Counted from the first letter of the stretch, positions 52,607-63,606 are shown. The stretch is DNA of 64,000 nucleotides from Desmodus rotundus (GCF_022682495.2 NC_071389.1:44282239-44346238); one strand, 5' to 3'. The notes: generated by a model not told the origin, from the letters alone. Made by a program: numbers and translations.

Positions 52607-54351
52607 TTGTTAGTTTTTGGAGTTTTCTCTTCTTGGCTTGATAGGATTCACAAATCACACCAGATCTTTAACTGTATTATTAAAAAATAAAAATAGAAGA
52701 TGGGTTGTGTGCAGTGCATTTTCCTCTAGGGGAATGAAATCCATAAAAATATGAAGCACAAGCATTTCACTGTTTGAAAGAGCAAAACGAAACAAACCAT
52801 AGACACACAGGGAGTCAGCCACCTCCCCGCCCATGGGCGGCTCTTCCATGGCTGGATCTGACTGTCGAAGGCAATTATGCTCATAGTGACCTGTGTTTCA
52901 CAGGACAAAACACCCTATAGTCAGAATACTGAAAACTCCAAGTTATTCTTTGTATTTCGTAGTTATGAGGAGAGACAAATGAGAAGATGTATTTGTTTCT
53001 AGAATAGTTTTCAAAAATGTTTTTAGATTGGCTAGTACTATATTGTTCATTCCAGGCTTCCTGATTCAGTGTTCGGGTTGAAAGAGGAAAAATATTTTGT
53101 ATTGACAGAAGATCAAGAGCAGATGTACACGAAGGTCTCAAGCATACGTTTTAACTTACATTGTGTGCTGTGAGGAACTCTCTCGGAGCCAAAATGTGAT
53201 TTGTATTCACTAATTGTAGGCAGTTTGGTAGTTTTTCCATATAAAAATAACTTTTTAATCTGTTATCTGTTGGTTTCCCCTCTGTTGTCCTAAATATGTT
53301 TTGTGTTTTTACTTCTCAGGCTGATTTAGGGTTAATGTGGAGCATGGTGTCCGGGGCAGCCCTGGGTTTGACACCCAGAAGTTTCCTTAGGAAATTTAAT
53401 GTGGTTTGGAAATCATTAAAAACCATGGCTATTGGGGCACAGGTCTATGAAAACGGGGAAGTTGCCAGGTAAATTTGATCAAGGTGGAATGTCAAGTTGG
53501 ATCATTTGAGAATCAGGACCCCCAAAATGTATTGACTTTGGTATCCAAAATAATCCAGATTGAATATCTACATTGCTCAGATATGCTGGAAGATTGCCAA
53601 ATCTGTGCTTCAGTTGGTGTCTGTGGAAACTGCTTACACATGGAGCCTAGAGGGAGTCCCTTCTGTTGAATGGCTGTCTGAATGTCAACGTAACTCATCA
53701 TCATTTGTAGATGACAATTCTCAAACATGGTTGGCCCTCCAGCACTGATGGAAAACACAAGTTGCACATATAAATGCCCACAGGGCATATAAACCTGCTT
53801 ATATGGTAATAAGTGAGGCAGGAATGGTGTCAGGGTATGAGAAATGGTGGGGACCCTGACATGAAAGGACCACCTATTCCTCACCCCCAGCTCTCCACTG
53901 CTTTTCCTCCAAGAAGACTTCATGTTGCCAGACCTGCTAATTGTTTTTTCAAAACAAGCAGGATATTCCTATTTTTATGTGAAATCTCTTAAACTTGATA
54001 TGTTGACTTAAATTTTTAAAAACACTATACACTCAGGGTCTAAACACTCAGAGGCCAGATATAGCTACCTCTTTGAGACCTTGGAATTAAGTGTTTCTGG
54101 GAAGAGATCCTCCCTGCCCTCTGTCTAGAGACTGCTTTTCTCTAGAGTAAACTTGCAGGGTGTCTTCCCCCCCCACCAAGAACGCTGGATTGGGAGCTGG
54201 GAGCCTGGCTAAACCAACTGTACCTTTCCAAACGGCATGACCAAGGGCATACCCTTAACTTCATTCATTCTCAGCTTTAGAGTGTATCAATTTATAATAC
54301 ATGTCCTACCCATCTATCTCACAAATTAAATTCACCAAACTAATATTTATT
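52607..54351. other. Long unique stretch
   Basis: About 1.7 kb without a recognised repeat. A 136-codon minus frame (53513-53923) has no known domain. Confidence 0.45.
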
Positions 54352-54523
54352 TATTTTTATTTTATTGAACCTTAGAGAGAGAGAGAAACATCGGTTTGTT
54401 GTTCCACTTACTTATTCATTCATTCGTTGCTTCTTGTATGTGCTCTGACCAGGGATTAAACCCACAACCTTGGGGTATCAGGATGATGCTCTAATTACGT
54501 ATGCTACCCAATCAGGGCACAAG
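54352..54523 (-). mobile_element. Older VES-type SINE, antisense
   Basis: 'accttagagagagagagaaac', 'gtgctctgaccagggattaaacccacaacc' region (54440-54469) and a decayed head 'gctacccaatcagggc'. Direct repeat 'taatatttatt' (54341-54351 and 54524-54534). It is more diverged than the other copies. Confidence 0.8.
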
Positions 54524-54645
54524 TAATATTTATTGAAAACTTACTTGAGCACAACCTATTTTATTTAATCCTCCAGAAGGCCTTATGAAGTAGATATCCT
54601 TAACACATGTATAGAGATGAAGAAACTGAGATTCTGCAAATTTTG
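54524..54645 (-). repeat. MIR SINE, antisense
   Basis: 'tttatttaatcctccagaagg' and 'tagagatgaagaaactgag'. The SINE above entered at its left edge. Confidence 0.65.
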
Positions 54646-54649
54646 TTAC

Positions 54650-56870
54650 TGGCTTTTTTTAATTTGGCTTTCTGTCCATCATCATGTTTCCTCCAAATAA
54701 AGACAATATTATTTATTTTCCCCCAGATAGTTATGACTTTTACTTCTTTTCTTGCTTTATGACATTAGTAAGTACCTTAAAGTAATATTGAATCAAAATG
54801 GTAAGAATATGTACCCTTGCCTTGTCCCCCATGTTACGGGAAATATTTAATATTTTACATTGATTACGATGTCAGCTATAGGTTTTCCGTAGACTCCTTT
54901 TTATCAGTTTGAGGAAGTTCTCTTTTACCTCTAATTTTGTGGGATCTTTCTTTTAAAATCATAAATGGGTGTTGGATTTTTTTCAAGTGATTTTTCATTA
55001 ACCATTGAGCTCCTTACATAATTTTGTCTTTAAATCTGTTATATACATTGATTAGATTTGTGAATTATGTTATTGTAGAATGTCAAAGCAACCTTGCATT
55101 ACTGGGATAAACCCAACTTGGTCACAATGTATGATCCTTTTTATATTATCGAATTTAATTTGTAATTATTATGTTAAAGAGTTTTATATCTAGTTCATGG
55201 GACATATTTGTTTGAATATGTCTTTTCTTGAAATATCTTTTATTATGTTTTGTTAAAGCCATAGTAGGTTAGAAGTCCACAATGACCCTTTGAAGCCCCC
55301 AAGGCGCAGTACCTCACCCCTAGCTCAGGGGGTCTTATATACCTCAAGCCCCTGCGATCTTTGAATCTCTCCTTCTTGTAGGGTCTCTGACTCATCTTTG
55401 TGAGTTTGGCATACATGTGTATGTGTTAAATTTGCTTATTTTCTCTGGCAGAATAACAAAATAAAATAAAATGAGTTAAAAAGTGTTCTCTTCTCTTATA
55501 TTTTGTAAAAAAAAATAAACCTTTGTGTAATATTGGTATTAGTTCTTCCCTAAATGTTTAATAGGATTCACCTGTAAAGTCATCCTAGCTAGGGGTTTTC
55601 TTTGTGGAGAGATTTTAAATTAAGAATTCAATTTTCTTTCACAGGTGCACAGCTATTTAAGACTCCTATCAGTTGTGTTTTTCAAGGAACTTGTCCATTC
55701 TTCTACATTGTTTAGTGTGCTGGCATGAAGACATTTATAAGAGCCCTTATTACCCTGTACTGTCTGTGGGACCTCTAGTTATAGTCTCTCATTCATTATT
55801 GTGTTGGTATTTTGTAGGACTTTTTCCTCTTATTTTTATTGCTCAATATTACCAGGGATTTACAAATCATATTAATATTTTGAAAGAACCAACTTCTGGC
55901 TTCATTGATTTTTCTCTATTATTTGCCTTCGATTTAATTACATTATCGTCTTGTCCTTTTACTTTTGCTTACTTTGGGCCTGCTTTACTTCTCCCTTATT
56001 AGCTTCTTCATCTAGATGCTTAGACCATGATCTTAGGTCTTTTTTTCTAATACAGCCATTTCAAGGTATGAATTTCTTTTTTATACCACTTCAGCTGTAT
56101 CCCCCTAATTTTAATATGTTGTGTCTTCCTTATGCTTTAGTTCACTGTATTTTCTAATTTTCCTTGTGAATTGTTCTGTGATCCCAGGGTTATGTAAAAG
56201 TGTTGATTAATTCTCAAATTTTTATGGATTTTCTGCATATACTTTTGTTATTGATTTCTAGTTTACTTGACTTGCAGTCAGAGAATATACTCTAGTATTT
56301 TGACCTTCTGAAGTCTATTGAGATTTACGTGTTCACCATTAGGGTCTTTCTTGATGAGATTAATGTTCTCTGAGTGCTTCAAAAGAATGTGTATTCTTCA
56401 GTTGTTGGACACAGTGTTCCATAAACATTTACTAAATCAAGTTGGTTGATAGTGTTCAAATTTTTTATATCCTTACTGATTATTTGTATTATTTTTTTGT
56501 AAATTACTGAGAGAAGTATTCAAGTCTCCTACTATGATTGTTTATTTTCTATTCTCCCTTTGTTTTGTCCATTTTGCTTTCCATGTGCTTTTAAGTTCTA
56601 TATTATTAGGAACATACACATTTAGAAACATAATATGTATAAACATATAAAAATGTAGGATTTTTATGTGTTCTTGATGAACTGCCACTTTTATCATTAT
56701 GAAATGTTTCTTTTTATCTGTAGCAACAGTCTTTGTTTTGAAGACTATTTTGTCTGATGATAGTAAAGCCACATCAGTTTTCTTATAATTATTATATGTG
56801 CGGTATGTCTCTTTTTATGCATTTGCTTTCAATTTGTGTTTTTACCTTCCAACTATCTGAATCTTTTGAA
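54650..56870 (-). mobile_element. Antisense L1 ORF2 (reverse transcriptase and endonuclease regions), 2.2 kb
   Basis: Antisense L1 text occurs in order: 'tcttgctttatgacattagt', 'cctttttatcagtttgagg', 'ccttgcattactgggataaac', 'ataaaatgagttaaaaagtg', 'aagaaccaacttctggcttc', 'cagctgtatccccctaa', 'ttattgatttctagtttac', 'aagaatgtgtattcttcag', and 'agactattttgtctgatg'. On the minus strand this runs from the endonuclease part (right) to the reverse transcriptase part (left). Stops are frequent. An LTR-like fragment interrupts it at 55256-55443. Plus-strand frames here are antisense artefacts. Confidence 0.85.
55256..55443 (+). repeat. LTR fragment (R-U5-like) inside the L1
   Basis: 'cagtacctcacccctagctc', 'gggggtcttatatacctc' as a TATA-like box, 'agggtctctgactcatc' and 'gtgttaaatttgcttatttt' do not belong to L1 and look like the end of a retroviral LTR. 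Edges are uncertain and no duplication was found. Confidence 0.45.
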
Positions 56871-56929
56871 TAAAGCAAATAAAGAATTTATGTTTTCCCT
56901 CCCCATTACCTTGGACTTTGCCCCAATAG

Positions 56930-57100
56930 AAAGAACTCTTTCCCTAGGCTCACAATGAGAGTCCCATTAAAATTTAAGCTGCTATCTAGTTACTTTGGAT
57001 TCCTCATGCCCAGAGACCAGTAGGCAAGCAAAGGAGTTCTCACCCTGTCCTGGCACTCTGGAGCAACTGGCCCTGATCATTGGGAAGAGGATGCTATTTT
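56930..57100 (+). pseudogene. ERV-L dUTPase remnant, second copy
   Basis: A frame from about 56961 reads VPLKFKLLSSYFGFLMP, then one TAG, then 'GATGPDHWEEDAIF'. This is similar in order and motif to the dUTPase remnant at 16185-16505. It is cut by the L1 insertion at 57121, and I see no clear continuation of the domain on the far side. Confidence 0.55.
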
Positions 57101-57120
57101 TTGAACAGTGTATAATTCTT

Positions 57121-57558
57121 TTTTTTTTGGTATTTATAAAAAATTATGTATTTATTCTTACATGTTTAAACTTCAGTCACCTTCAAAGTATACTCTCCAT
57201 TTGATACCATACACTTATTGAGATGTTTTTTCCACTGCTCAGAAACAGTTTTTGAACATTTTGATTTTGATGCCTTTTAGTGCTTCTGCCATTTTTTAAA
57301 AAATTTATTTTATTATTATTTTTATTCAGTTACAATTGTCTGCATTTTCTCCTCTTCCCTCCACCCCATCCCAGACAGTCCCACCTCCCTCCCCCACCTT
57401 TACCCTCCCCCTTGATTTTGTCCTTGTGTCCTTTATAGTAGCTCCTATAGACCCCTCTCCTCACTATCTCCTCCCCACTCCCCTCTGGCTATTGTTACAT
57501 TGTTCTTAATTTCAATGTCTCTGATTATATTTTGTTTGCTTTTTTCTTTTGTTGATTA
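57121..57558 (-). mobile_element. Short L1 insertion with a 3'-transduced mariner fragment, probable
   Basis: Direct repeats 'ttgaacagtgtata.ttctt' (57101-57120 and 57559-57578, 19 of 20 identical) bracket the element. On the minus strand it starts with L1 3' UTR (57558 to 57296), reaches an A/T-rich end of L1, continues into a mariner transposase C-terminal remnant (57292 to 57175), then an AATAAA at 57156-57151 and, 22 bases on, a poly-A (T run 57119-57128). A read-through transcript of a source L1 with a mariner downstream explains all parts in one event. Confidence 0.75.
57175..57292 (-). pseudogene. Mariner transposase C-terminal remnant
   Basis: The minus-strand frame from the ATG at 57292 reads MAEALKGIKI, then F-K-N-C-F, a stop, A-V-E-K, a stop, and ends V-Y-F-E-G-D. 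These match the C-terminal end of mariner transposases (NCF, W/VEK, YFEGD). Two internal stops. Mariner-family elements are known in vespertilionid bats. Confidence 0.65.
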
Positions 57559-57578
57559 TTGAACAGTGTATAGTTCTT

Positions 57579-58260
57579 TACTGCACATGGCATGGTCACA
57601 CAGAACCCTAGCGGTCTATACTGTAATTCTCCTACTGAAGGCTGACATTATAACCCCATACAGCATCTTTCCCCACCACAAACTCTCCAGTAACATATGA
57701 TCTACTGGGTCATATGGGCCCAAGCAGCAGGGCCACTTGCACCCCACACCGTTGTAGGGACCTTCTTCCTGAGATTGAGCCTGTCCTTTAATCAATTGAG
57801 TACTTGTCCAGAAAACTGATCCTGGCCTGCAACCTGGGTAAGGTACCATGAATTTTTACAGAGAGAGCTGCTCTCTGCCTCCTGATCATCCATCCTTGAT
57901 ATCGTTTGACTAAATGCTTTGGACAATTCCCTTGTTGGCTGCCTATATATCTTGCCCTTAGGGATATTGTGTTCTATTAAATATCATAACTCTGTGAGCC
58001 AGGCTTCCCTCCAGCCTCACTGCTCATCACAATAATTGTGTCCATGTTGCATCTTCAGTTAAGCACTTCCACCTGGTCTCTGTTGGGGGCTATTATCACC
58101 CCTATTACCATCAACAATCCCAGTTTTGATAACAGTGTCTCTTACCATCAGCTCTGGCCTGTAGAGGAGGGCCACTACTGACCATCTCGGTGATGCTCCT
58201 CCCATCATCCACCCCGCTTTCCCACACCTATTCCTTGATTTCAAGTCTTTCGATTCTTTC
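57579..58260. repeat. Unclassified, possible ERV internal sequence
   Basis: It follows the interrupted dUTPase relic. The minus strand has a fairly open 77-codon frame (57616-57849) with a Cys/Trp/Pro-rich stretch that I cannot place, so the orientation of this segment against the dUTPase is unresolved. Confidence 0.35.
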
Positions 58261-58850
58261 TTTCATTATTTGTCTTCATGAATTTAAATAACATATAGCC
58301 ACATCTTGATATTTTAGTTTTAGTCCTTATCTGTTGACTTTCCAGTATGAAATAAATATGAGCTGTCTTTCACAGTCTCCACCATCATTACCATATGCAT
58401 CCCATTTTTCTGCTCTCCCATCATAACTGATCATAATTTGTTTCCAGTCAGCATTTGCAATATTATGTCTGTGCAATCTCTAGCTACAGCTAAACCATAC
58501 AACATACTATGTTTGTTTTTCTTTTTTAGCACAACTTTTTTTGTATTCCATGCAGTTAATAATTATGCTTGTTTATTTTTCTAGGCACTTATCACCAACT
58601 CATCCAAAAACTTGCCCTCAAAAGCAAAAGTCCCTTTCAGGCCTAAATCCACCTTAGAGTCTAGCAGATGATGATTTTAGAGTCTTCAGATCTGTTTCAG
58701 TCTTGACTAATTCTTTCTAATGAGCTATTGAATTTTCTTCCTAGAACATGCTTTCATTATCAACCTGGAAATTCCTTCTGTTTCCTTTTTTCTTGGTTTA
58801 CTTTCTGAATAACTGGTGTATATCCTCTAATAGCTTCCTTATTGGAGGTG
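58261..58850. other. Unique or old repeat, unclassified
   Basis: AT-rich. Text similar in character continues after the MLT1D (59317-59667), so both sides may be one older element split by the LTR. Confidence 0.35.
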
Positions 58851-59316
58851 TGTGGTAGGCTGAGTAATGGCTGTCCAAAGAGCTCCAAGTCCCAATCCCC
58901 AGAGCCAATATGTTCCTTTACACAGCAAAAGGGACTTTGTAGATGCAATTTCGTTAAGGATTTTGTGATGACATTATCCTGGATCATCCAAGTGGGTCTT
59001 GAGTAATCACAAGGGTCCTTATAAGGGAAAAGGAGATGTGAAGATAGAAGCAGAGGGAGATTTGAAGATGCTACATTACTAGCTTTGAAAATGGAAGAAG
59101 GAGCCATAAGCCAAGGAATACAAGAAATGCAGCTCTAGAAGCTGGAAAAAACATATTCTCCCCTGGAGCCTCCAGAAGGAAGCAGTCCTGCTGACACCTT
59201 GACCTTGGCCTAGTGAAACTGAGTTTGGACTTCCACCCCACCAGACTAAGGGAGTAAATCTGTATTGTAAAGCCAAGTTTCAGTAATTTGTTCAGAGACC
59301 AGAGGAAACTAACACA
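58851..59316 (+). repeat. MLT1D-like MaLR LTR, full length
   Basis: Starts 'tgtggtaggctgagtaatgg', passes 'gcaaaagggactttgtag', 'ttatcctggatcatccaag', 'aatcacaagggtccttataa', 'gatttgaagatgctacatt', 'gagcctccagaaggaagc', and ends 'agaggaaactaacaca'. Minus-strand frames of 115 and 114 codons across it are artefacts. Confidence 0.9.
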
Positions 59317-59667
59317 GGGCATATGGGAGATACTACTGAGGCTTTGCACATCAGAAAATTTTCTTCTCTCACTCCAAATGATAGTTTTGTTGGGAATTTT
59401 AAGTAGAAAATACATGTTCTTCAGAATTTTGAAAGCATTTCTCCAAGGCTTTCCATTCCAACCATAATAATTATTTCTAATTTCCAGGATTATTGGTGTT
59501 CATTCCATCTTCCTCACCCTCCCCATGCCCTCCCACATCCTGTCTTTATTTCATAAAAACAATATCTTCACTTATCTCTCTGAATGTATGAGTGACAGAA
59601 TGTGTGTGTGTGTGTGCAAGTCTTTTACCTAAATAGTCTATTCCTTTCAAGTTGCTTTTTTTATTGT
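59317..59667. other. Unclassified sequence
   Basis: Includes a (TG)n run at 59601-59616. See the note on 58261-58850. Confidence 0.35.
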
Positions 59668-59920
59668 TTATTTTTTTAAATCCTCACCCAAGGATATATT
59701 TATAGATTCCAGAGAAAGAGAGAGAGAGAGGGAGAGGAAGAGAGAGAGTAGGAGAAAGAGAAACATCAACGTGAGAGAAACATCAATACGTTGCCTCATG
59801 TACATGCCCTGACTGGGCATCAAGCCCACAGCCGAGGTGTGTGCCCTGACCAGGAATCGAATCCATGACTCGTCAATTTTCAGAGTGACGCTGCATCCAA
59901 CTGAGCCACACTAGCCAGGG
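59668..59920 (-). mobile_element. VES SINE, antisense, full length
   Basis: 'aaatcctcacccaaggatata' is the antisense 3' motif, then an AG-rich block, two antisense 'gccctgac' repeats and 'actgagccacactagccagg'. Flanking 'ttgctttttt' runs (59652 and 59927) look like the target-site duplication. Confidence 0.9.
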
Positions 59921-60007
59921 AATTTATTGCTTTTTTAACTCTCTGTCTTTTGATGTTTAGAATCTCTCCTGTGACGCTGTGCTTTGGCCGTCTGGATGTA
60001 CAATATT

Positions 60008-60079
60008 ACACTGAAAGTTGACTGAGGTGTAACTGACATACACTAAACTGGAATTATTTACAGTGTATGATTTGATGAG
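60008..60079 (-). mobile_element. Old L1 3' UTR, antisense, part 1
   Basis: 'gactgaggtgtaactgacatac' and 'gtgtatgatttgatgag' are inverted L1M 3' UTR text that resumes at 61296, so later elements have split it. Confidence 0.7.
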
Positions 60080-60828
60080 CATGTCAGTTGTTAGCTTATT
60101 GCTCAGTTCTGATTGCACCTTCAATGTATGCTCTGTGATAAACAAGGGAGTTTCTTCAAGCATTTCTCCCTTCAAGTGAGCCTTCTCAGCCGCAGGCTCT
60201 GGAGAGTCACTGCAGGAGAAGGAGGCTCCTTGTAGTTGCCAGCATGGGCTGAGTGGTGAGAGGGCATGAATATTAGTGGGGGCTGCCCCAGCACAGGTCC
60301 TGAATCCGATCTCTCTGCCCCCTCCCAGCCTTGCCCTGATGATAATCTTTTTCTCAGCCTTCTCAACATGAAAACCAAAGCCCCAGTATGGCTTGCCTAC
60401 AGCATCCTGTGTCTCAGAGGGTCACACACTGAGTAAGTCCCTACAGCTCAACTTTGACTCCAGGGATTGGAGGGCACAGAATTGCCGCTTCCTCTGCAAG
60501 CCCCCACTGTTCATACATTCTGAGGGCCTCCTGTCCACACCAGCACCCACACTCCCACTGCAGGCCCATGCCATTAATTGCCTTCCCCTGCTTGCTCTCC
60601 AAACTTCTTTGCTGTCCCGTGGGTTGAACCTTACCTGAGCCGATGAGGTCTGAACCCCTCCCAAGTGTGTCCTTGTTAGAGTTCTCTCCCTCAGCGCTAG
60701 GGTACCGTGTAGATTTCATTGTATCTTATAGTTACTCTTTTATCATTGTTAATAATTTTTTCTATTAAACTTCTCCTGTTTAGCCTACGGTGTGATTTCT
60801 ATCTCTTGACTGGATCCAAACTGCTACA
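60080..60828 (+). repeat. LTR-like insertion inside the L1
   Basis: The insert starts near 'tgtcagttgttagcttattg' and ends with a polyadenylation-like 'ttctattaaacttctcctg' and a terminal 'ccaaactgctaca'. Five-base repeats 'atgag' flank it (60075-60079 and 60829-60833). The layout suits an ERV/MaLR LTR; subfamily not assigned. Frames of 81, 80 and 92 codons across it are not supported. Confidence 0.5.
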
Positions 60829-60909
60829 ATGAGTTATTTTAATACATAAATTAAAACTTTTGTTTTTAATTTATATATTAACTTTAATATATAAGTATAA
60901 TTTTTTAAT

Positions 60910-61114
60910 AAATAAAGATTTTATTTATTTATTTTAGACAGAGGGGAAGGGAGGGAGAAAGGGAGAGAAACATCAATGTGTAGTTGCCTCTCATGCGCCC
61001 CCTACTGGGGACCTGACCTGGCCTGCAACCCAGTCATGTGCCCTGATTGGGAATCGTACTGGTGACCCTTTGGTTCACAGGCCAGGGCTCAATCCACTGG
61101 CCACATCAGCCAGG
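60910..61114 (-). mobile_element. VES SINE, antisense
   Basis: A-rich end 'attttatttatttattttag', then 'gaaacatcaatgtgtagttgcc', 'catgtgccctgattgggaatcg', 'ggttcacaggccagggctc' and 'ccacatcagccaggg'. It contains a perfect CTCF core. Confidence 0.9.
60995..61008 (-). promoter_or_regulatory. CTCF core motif inside a VES SINE
   Basis: The minus strand reads CCAGTAGGGGGCGC, matching the CTCF core CCASYAGRKGGCRS at all 14 positions. The equivalent place in the SINE at 37654 reads 'ccaataggggacat', so the site is a SINE-borne sequence that varies between copies. Confidence 0.55.
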
Positions 61115-61119
61115 GTGAG

Positions 61120-61290
61120 TTTAAAATTTTTTTGTTTATTGATTTGAGAGAGAGAGAGAGAGAGAGACATCGATTTGCCATTCTACCCATTCATATATTC
61201 ACTGGTGGACTCTTGTATGTGCCCTGAGTGGGCAACCTTGGTGTATTGGGACAATGTTACAAGCAACTGAGCTATCTGGCCAGGGCCTGC
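61120..61290 (-). mobile_element. VES-type SINE, antisense, next to the previous one
   Basis: 'ttattgatttgagagagagag', 'cttgtatgtgccctgagtggg' and 'ctgagctatctggccaggg'. 'gtgagttta' before it and 'atgagtttt' after it may be its target duplication. Confidence 0.85.
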
Positions 61291-61295
61291 TATCA

Positions 61296-62345
61296 TGAGT
61301 TTTGACATATGTATACAACTGTGAAACTATCACCACAGTCAATATGATAAACCTATCTATTACTGCCATAAGGTCCTTATGCCTATTTGTTATCCATCCT
61401 TCCATTTTTCTACCTCCAGGTAAACAATGATATGTTTTTTGTCACTATAGATTAGTTTGCATTTTCTAGAATTTTATATAAATAGAATCGTGTAGTATAT
61501 GTTCTTTTAAAAATTCTGGCTTATTTCATTCAGCATAATTATGTTTATATTCATCCATGTTATTATATATATTAATAACTTATTCTTTGTTATTGATGAG
61601 AAGTATATCATTGTATGGATGCACAGAGTTAATCTGTTTACCTGTTGGTAGACATTTGGGTTGTTTCAGTTTGTATCCATGACAGATGAAGTTGATATAA
61701 ATTGCCATGTGAAAGTCTTCCTATAGACTTAATGTTTTCACTTGTCGTGGGCAAACACTGAAAAGTGGAATGGCTGGATTGTATGCGAGATGTAGGTTTA
61801 CCTTTCAACTGCAAAGCTATTTTCCAAAGTGACTGGACCATTTTACGTTCTCATCAGCAACACCTGAAAGTTCTAGTTGCTCCACGTCATTGCCAACACT
61901 TGGTATCGTTCATCTTTTTAATTGTAACCACTTGAGTAGGTATGTGGTAGTGTCTCATTATAGTTTTAGTTTGCATGTACCTAATTATTAATGATGTTGA
62001 ACAGCTTTCCATGTATTTCTTTGCCATCTGTGTATCTTCTTTGATGGCATTTATTCAAATATTTTGCCTGTTTTAAAAATTATGTTGTCTTCTTTTTATT
62101 GAGTTATAAGGGTTCTTTGTATATTCTAGACAGAAGTCCCTAATCAGATGTATTTTTTGTAAATATTATACCCCCATCTGTGGCCTTTTTATTTTCATAA
62201 TAATGTCTTTTTAGAAGCAATAGCTTTTAATTTTGAAGAAGTCCATTTTATCAGCTTTTCTTTTATAGTTCAGGCTTTGTGTCTTCTTTAGACACAAGTC
62301 TTTGCCAAACCTAAAAATCACTAAGATTTTCTCCTTGTTTCCTTT
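61296..62345 (-). mobile_element. Old L1 3' end, antisense, part 2
   Basis: 'gacatatgtatacaactgtg', 'accacagtcaatatgataaac', 'gaattttatataaatagaat', 'gtagacatttgggttgtttc', 'ctattttccaaagtgactgg', 'ttctcatcagcaacacctg' and 'agacacaagtctttgccaaacc' run from 3' UTR into ORF2 on the minus strand, continuing part 1. Confidence 0.85.
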
Positions 62346-62694
62346 CCGAAGTTTTAGAGGCTATAAAATCTTGGTATTCGTTTTGCCAACAATCCCTTAC
62401 CATCCTTGAATTTCTTGTTAGTGAACTTCTGATGATGATACTGGACTGAGAAGACATCACACACACGCAGCACCTCAGAGAGGGACAAGAAGGGCACAAC
62501 ACTGGGGTGCCACCGGGAAGCCAATGTCTTTTTGTCACCCCATTACCCACTATACAAAGGGGTCTGTGAAGCTAACGAAACGAAGTACATGAAACCAAGA
62601 CTGTGCTGGAAATCCAGACTGTATGAGCTCTAAATGCATGCCCCAATCTGCCCCCATAATGCAGAAGTTTATAGAAAAAAGAATAATAAACAAT
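62346..62694. other. Unique sequence
   Basis: No recognised feature between the L1 and the MIR cluster. Confidence 0.4.
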
Positions 62695-62905
62695 TCATTG
62701 AAAAGGTACTATGCCAGACACTGTATTGAGACTTTTATGTTCAAGGTATAAAGTATAATTATTTTAAACTCAAAATGCCTTTATATAGTTGGCTCTATTA
62801 TTGTATCTTTTTTATCTGAGAATGTTCTATTATAAACAAGTTAAATAACTTGCTCTCATCATCTAGTCAGGTCTGCTTATTGCTAAAGCCCATGTTCTTA
62901 GTCAC
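62695..62905 (-). repeat. MIR SINE, antisense
   Basis: 'ctatgccagacactgtattgag', 'caagttaaataacttgctc' and 'aaagcccatgttcttagtc'. Confidence 0.7.
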
Positions 62906-62924
62906 TGCTAATAATGACTAAAGA

Positions 62925-63110
62925 ATATTGGCCGCTTGCTGTGGGGCAGGCACTGTGCTAAATGCTTTAACCTTCAGAACAAAGAGAGATGGTAGGCATT
63001 ACTATTATGCCTCTTTACAGATGAAGAAACCGAAGTAGAGAGACCCAAAGTCTCATAGCTACTAAAAGCTAGGCGTGGATTTGGATGCATAAAATCTGGC
63101 TCCTGAGGTT
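62925..63110 (-). repeat. MIR SINE, antisense
   Basis: 'ggggcaggcactgtgctaaatgc', 'ttacagatgaagaaaccgaag' and 'ggcgtggatttggatgc'. Confidence 0.75.
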
Positions 63111-63606
63111 CCCTCACTTACAACCATCTTGCTACATAGTCTCTTCAAGGAGAATGACGAATGTCTGTATGTGTTGGGTAAATCAAGTGCATTGCCCAAA
63201 TGAGTTTCTCGCTCCAACAACTTTTTGAAATCAAGGTAGCTTTTTAAAAATGTTCTCCTAGGAACCTGACTCCATCCTATTTCTGTCGCCATCCTATTTC
63301 TTCTCTTTCTTTCCGCTATGATTTACCCATGGCTGTGCCTTCTGTGTCCACAGCGGTAATAGAGAGAGCCGCGTGTGTACTAGGGGGAGAGGCCAGAGTG
63401 GATGGCTGCCTCCCTCAGCAAAAATGAGCCTCAGTGGGTACCTCAGGGCTTGAGCCAGCACCTTCTGAAGAGAGCAGCTCCTCCTGGATTCCATAATTCA
63501 TTTGCATTGACGGCTAGTTTGGTTAAGGGGAGGGCAGGGCCATAAGAGGCTTGCAAGAGGATAATTTCAATTGCTTGTGGCTTTTCACACATTCACTTGT
63601 CTGACA
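63111..63606. other. Unique sequence
   Basis: No recognised feature. A few CpGs around 63345-63375. Confidence 0.4.

Noticed and set aside
55673..56157. Plus-strand frames of 109 and 68 codons
   Set aside because: They are antisense to L1 ORF2. The hydrophobic text comes from T-rich antisense L1.
57616..58244. Minus-strand frames as a host gene
   Set aside because: No recognised domain. Neighbouring dUTPase and L1 relics make a retroviral origin more likely, although the orientation is unresolved.
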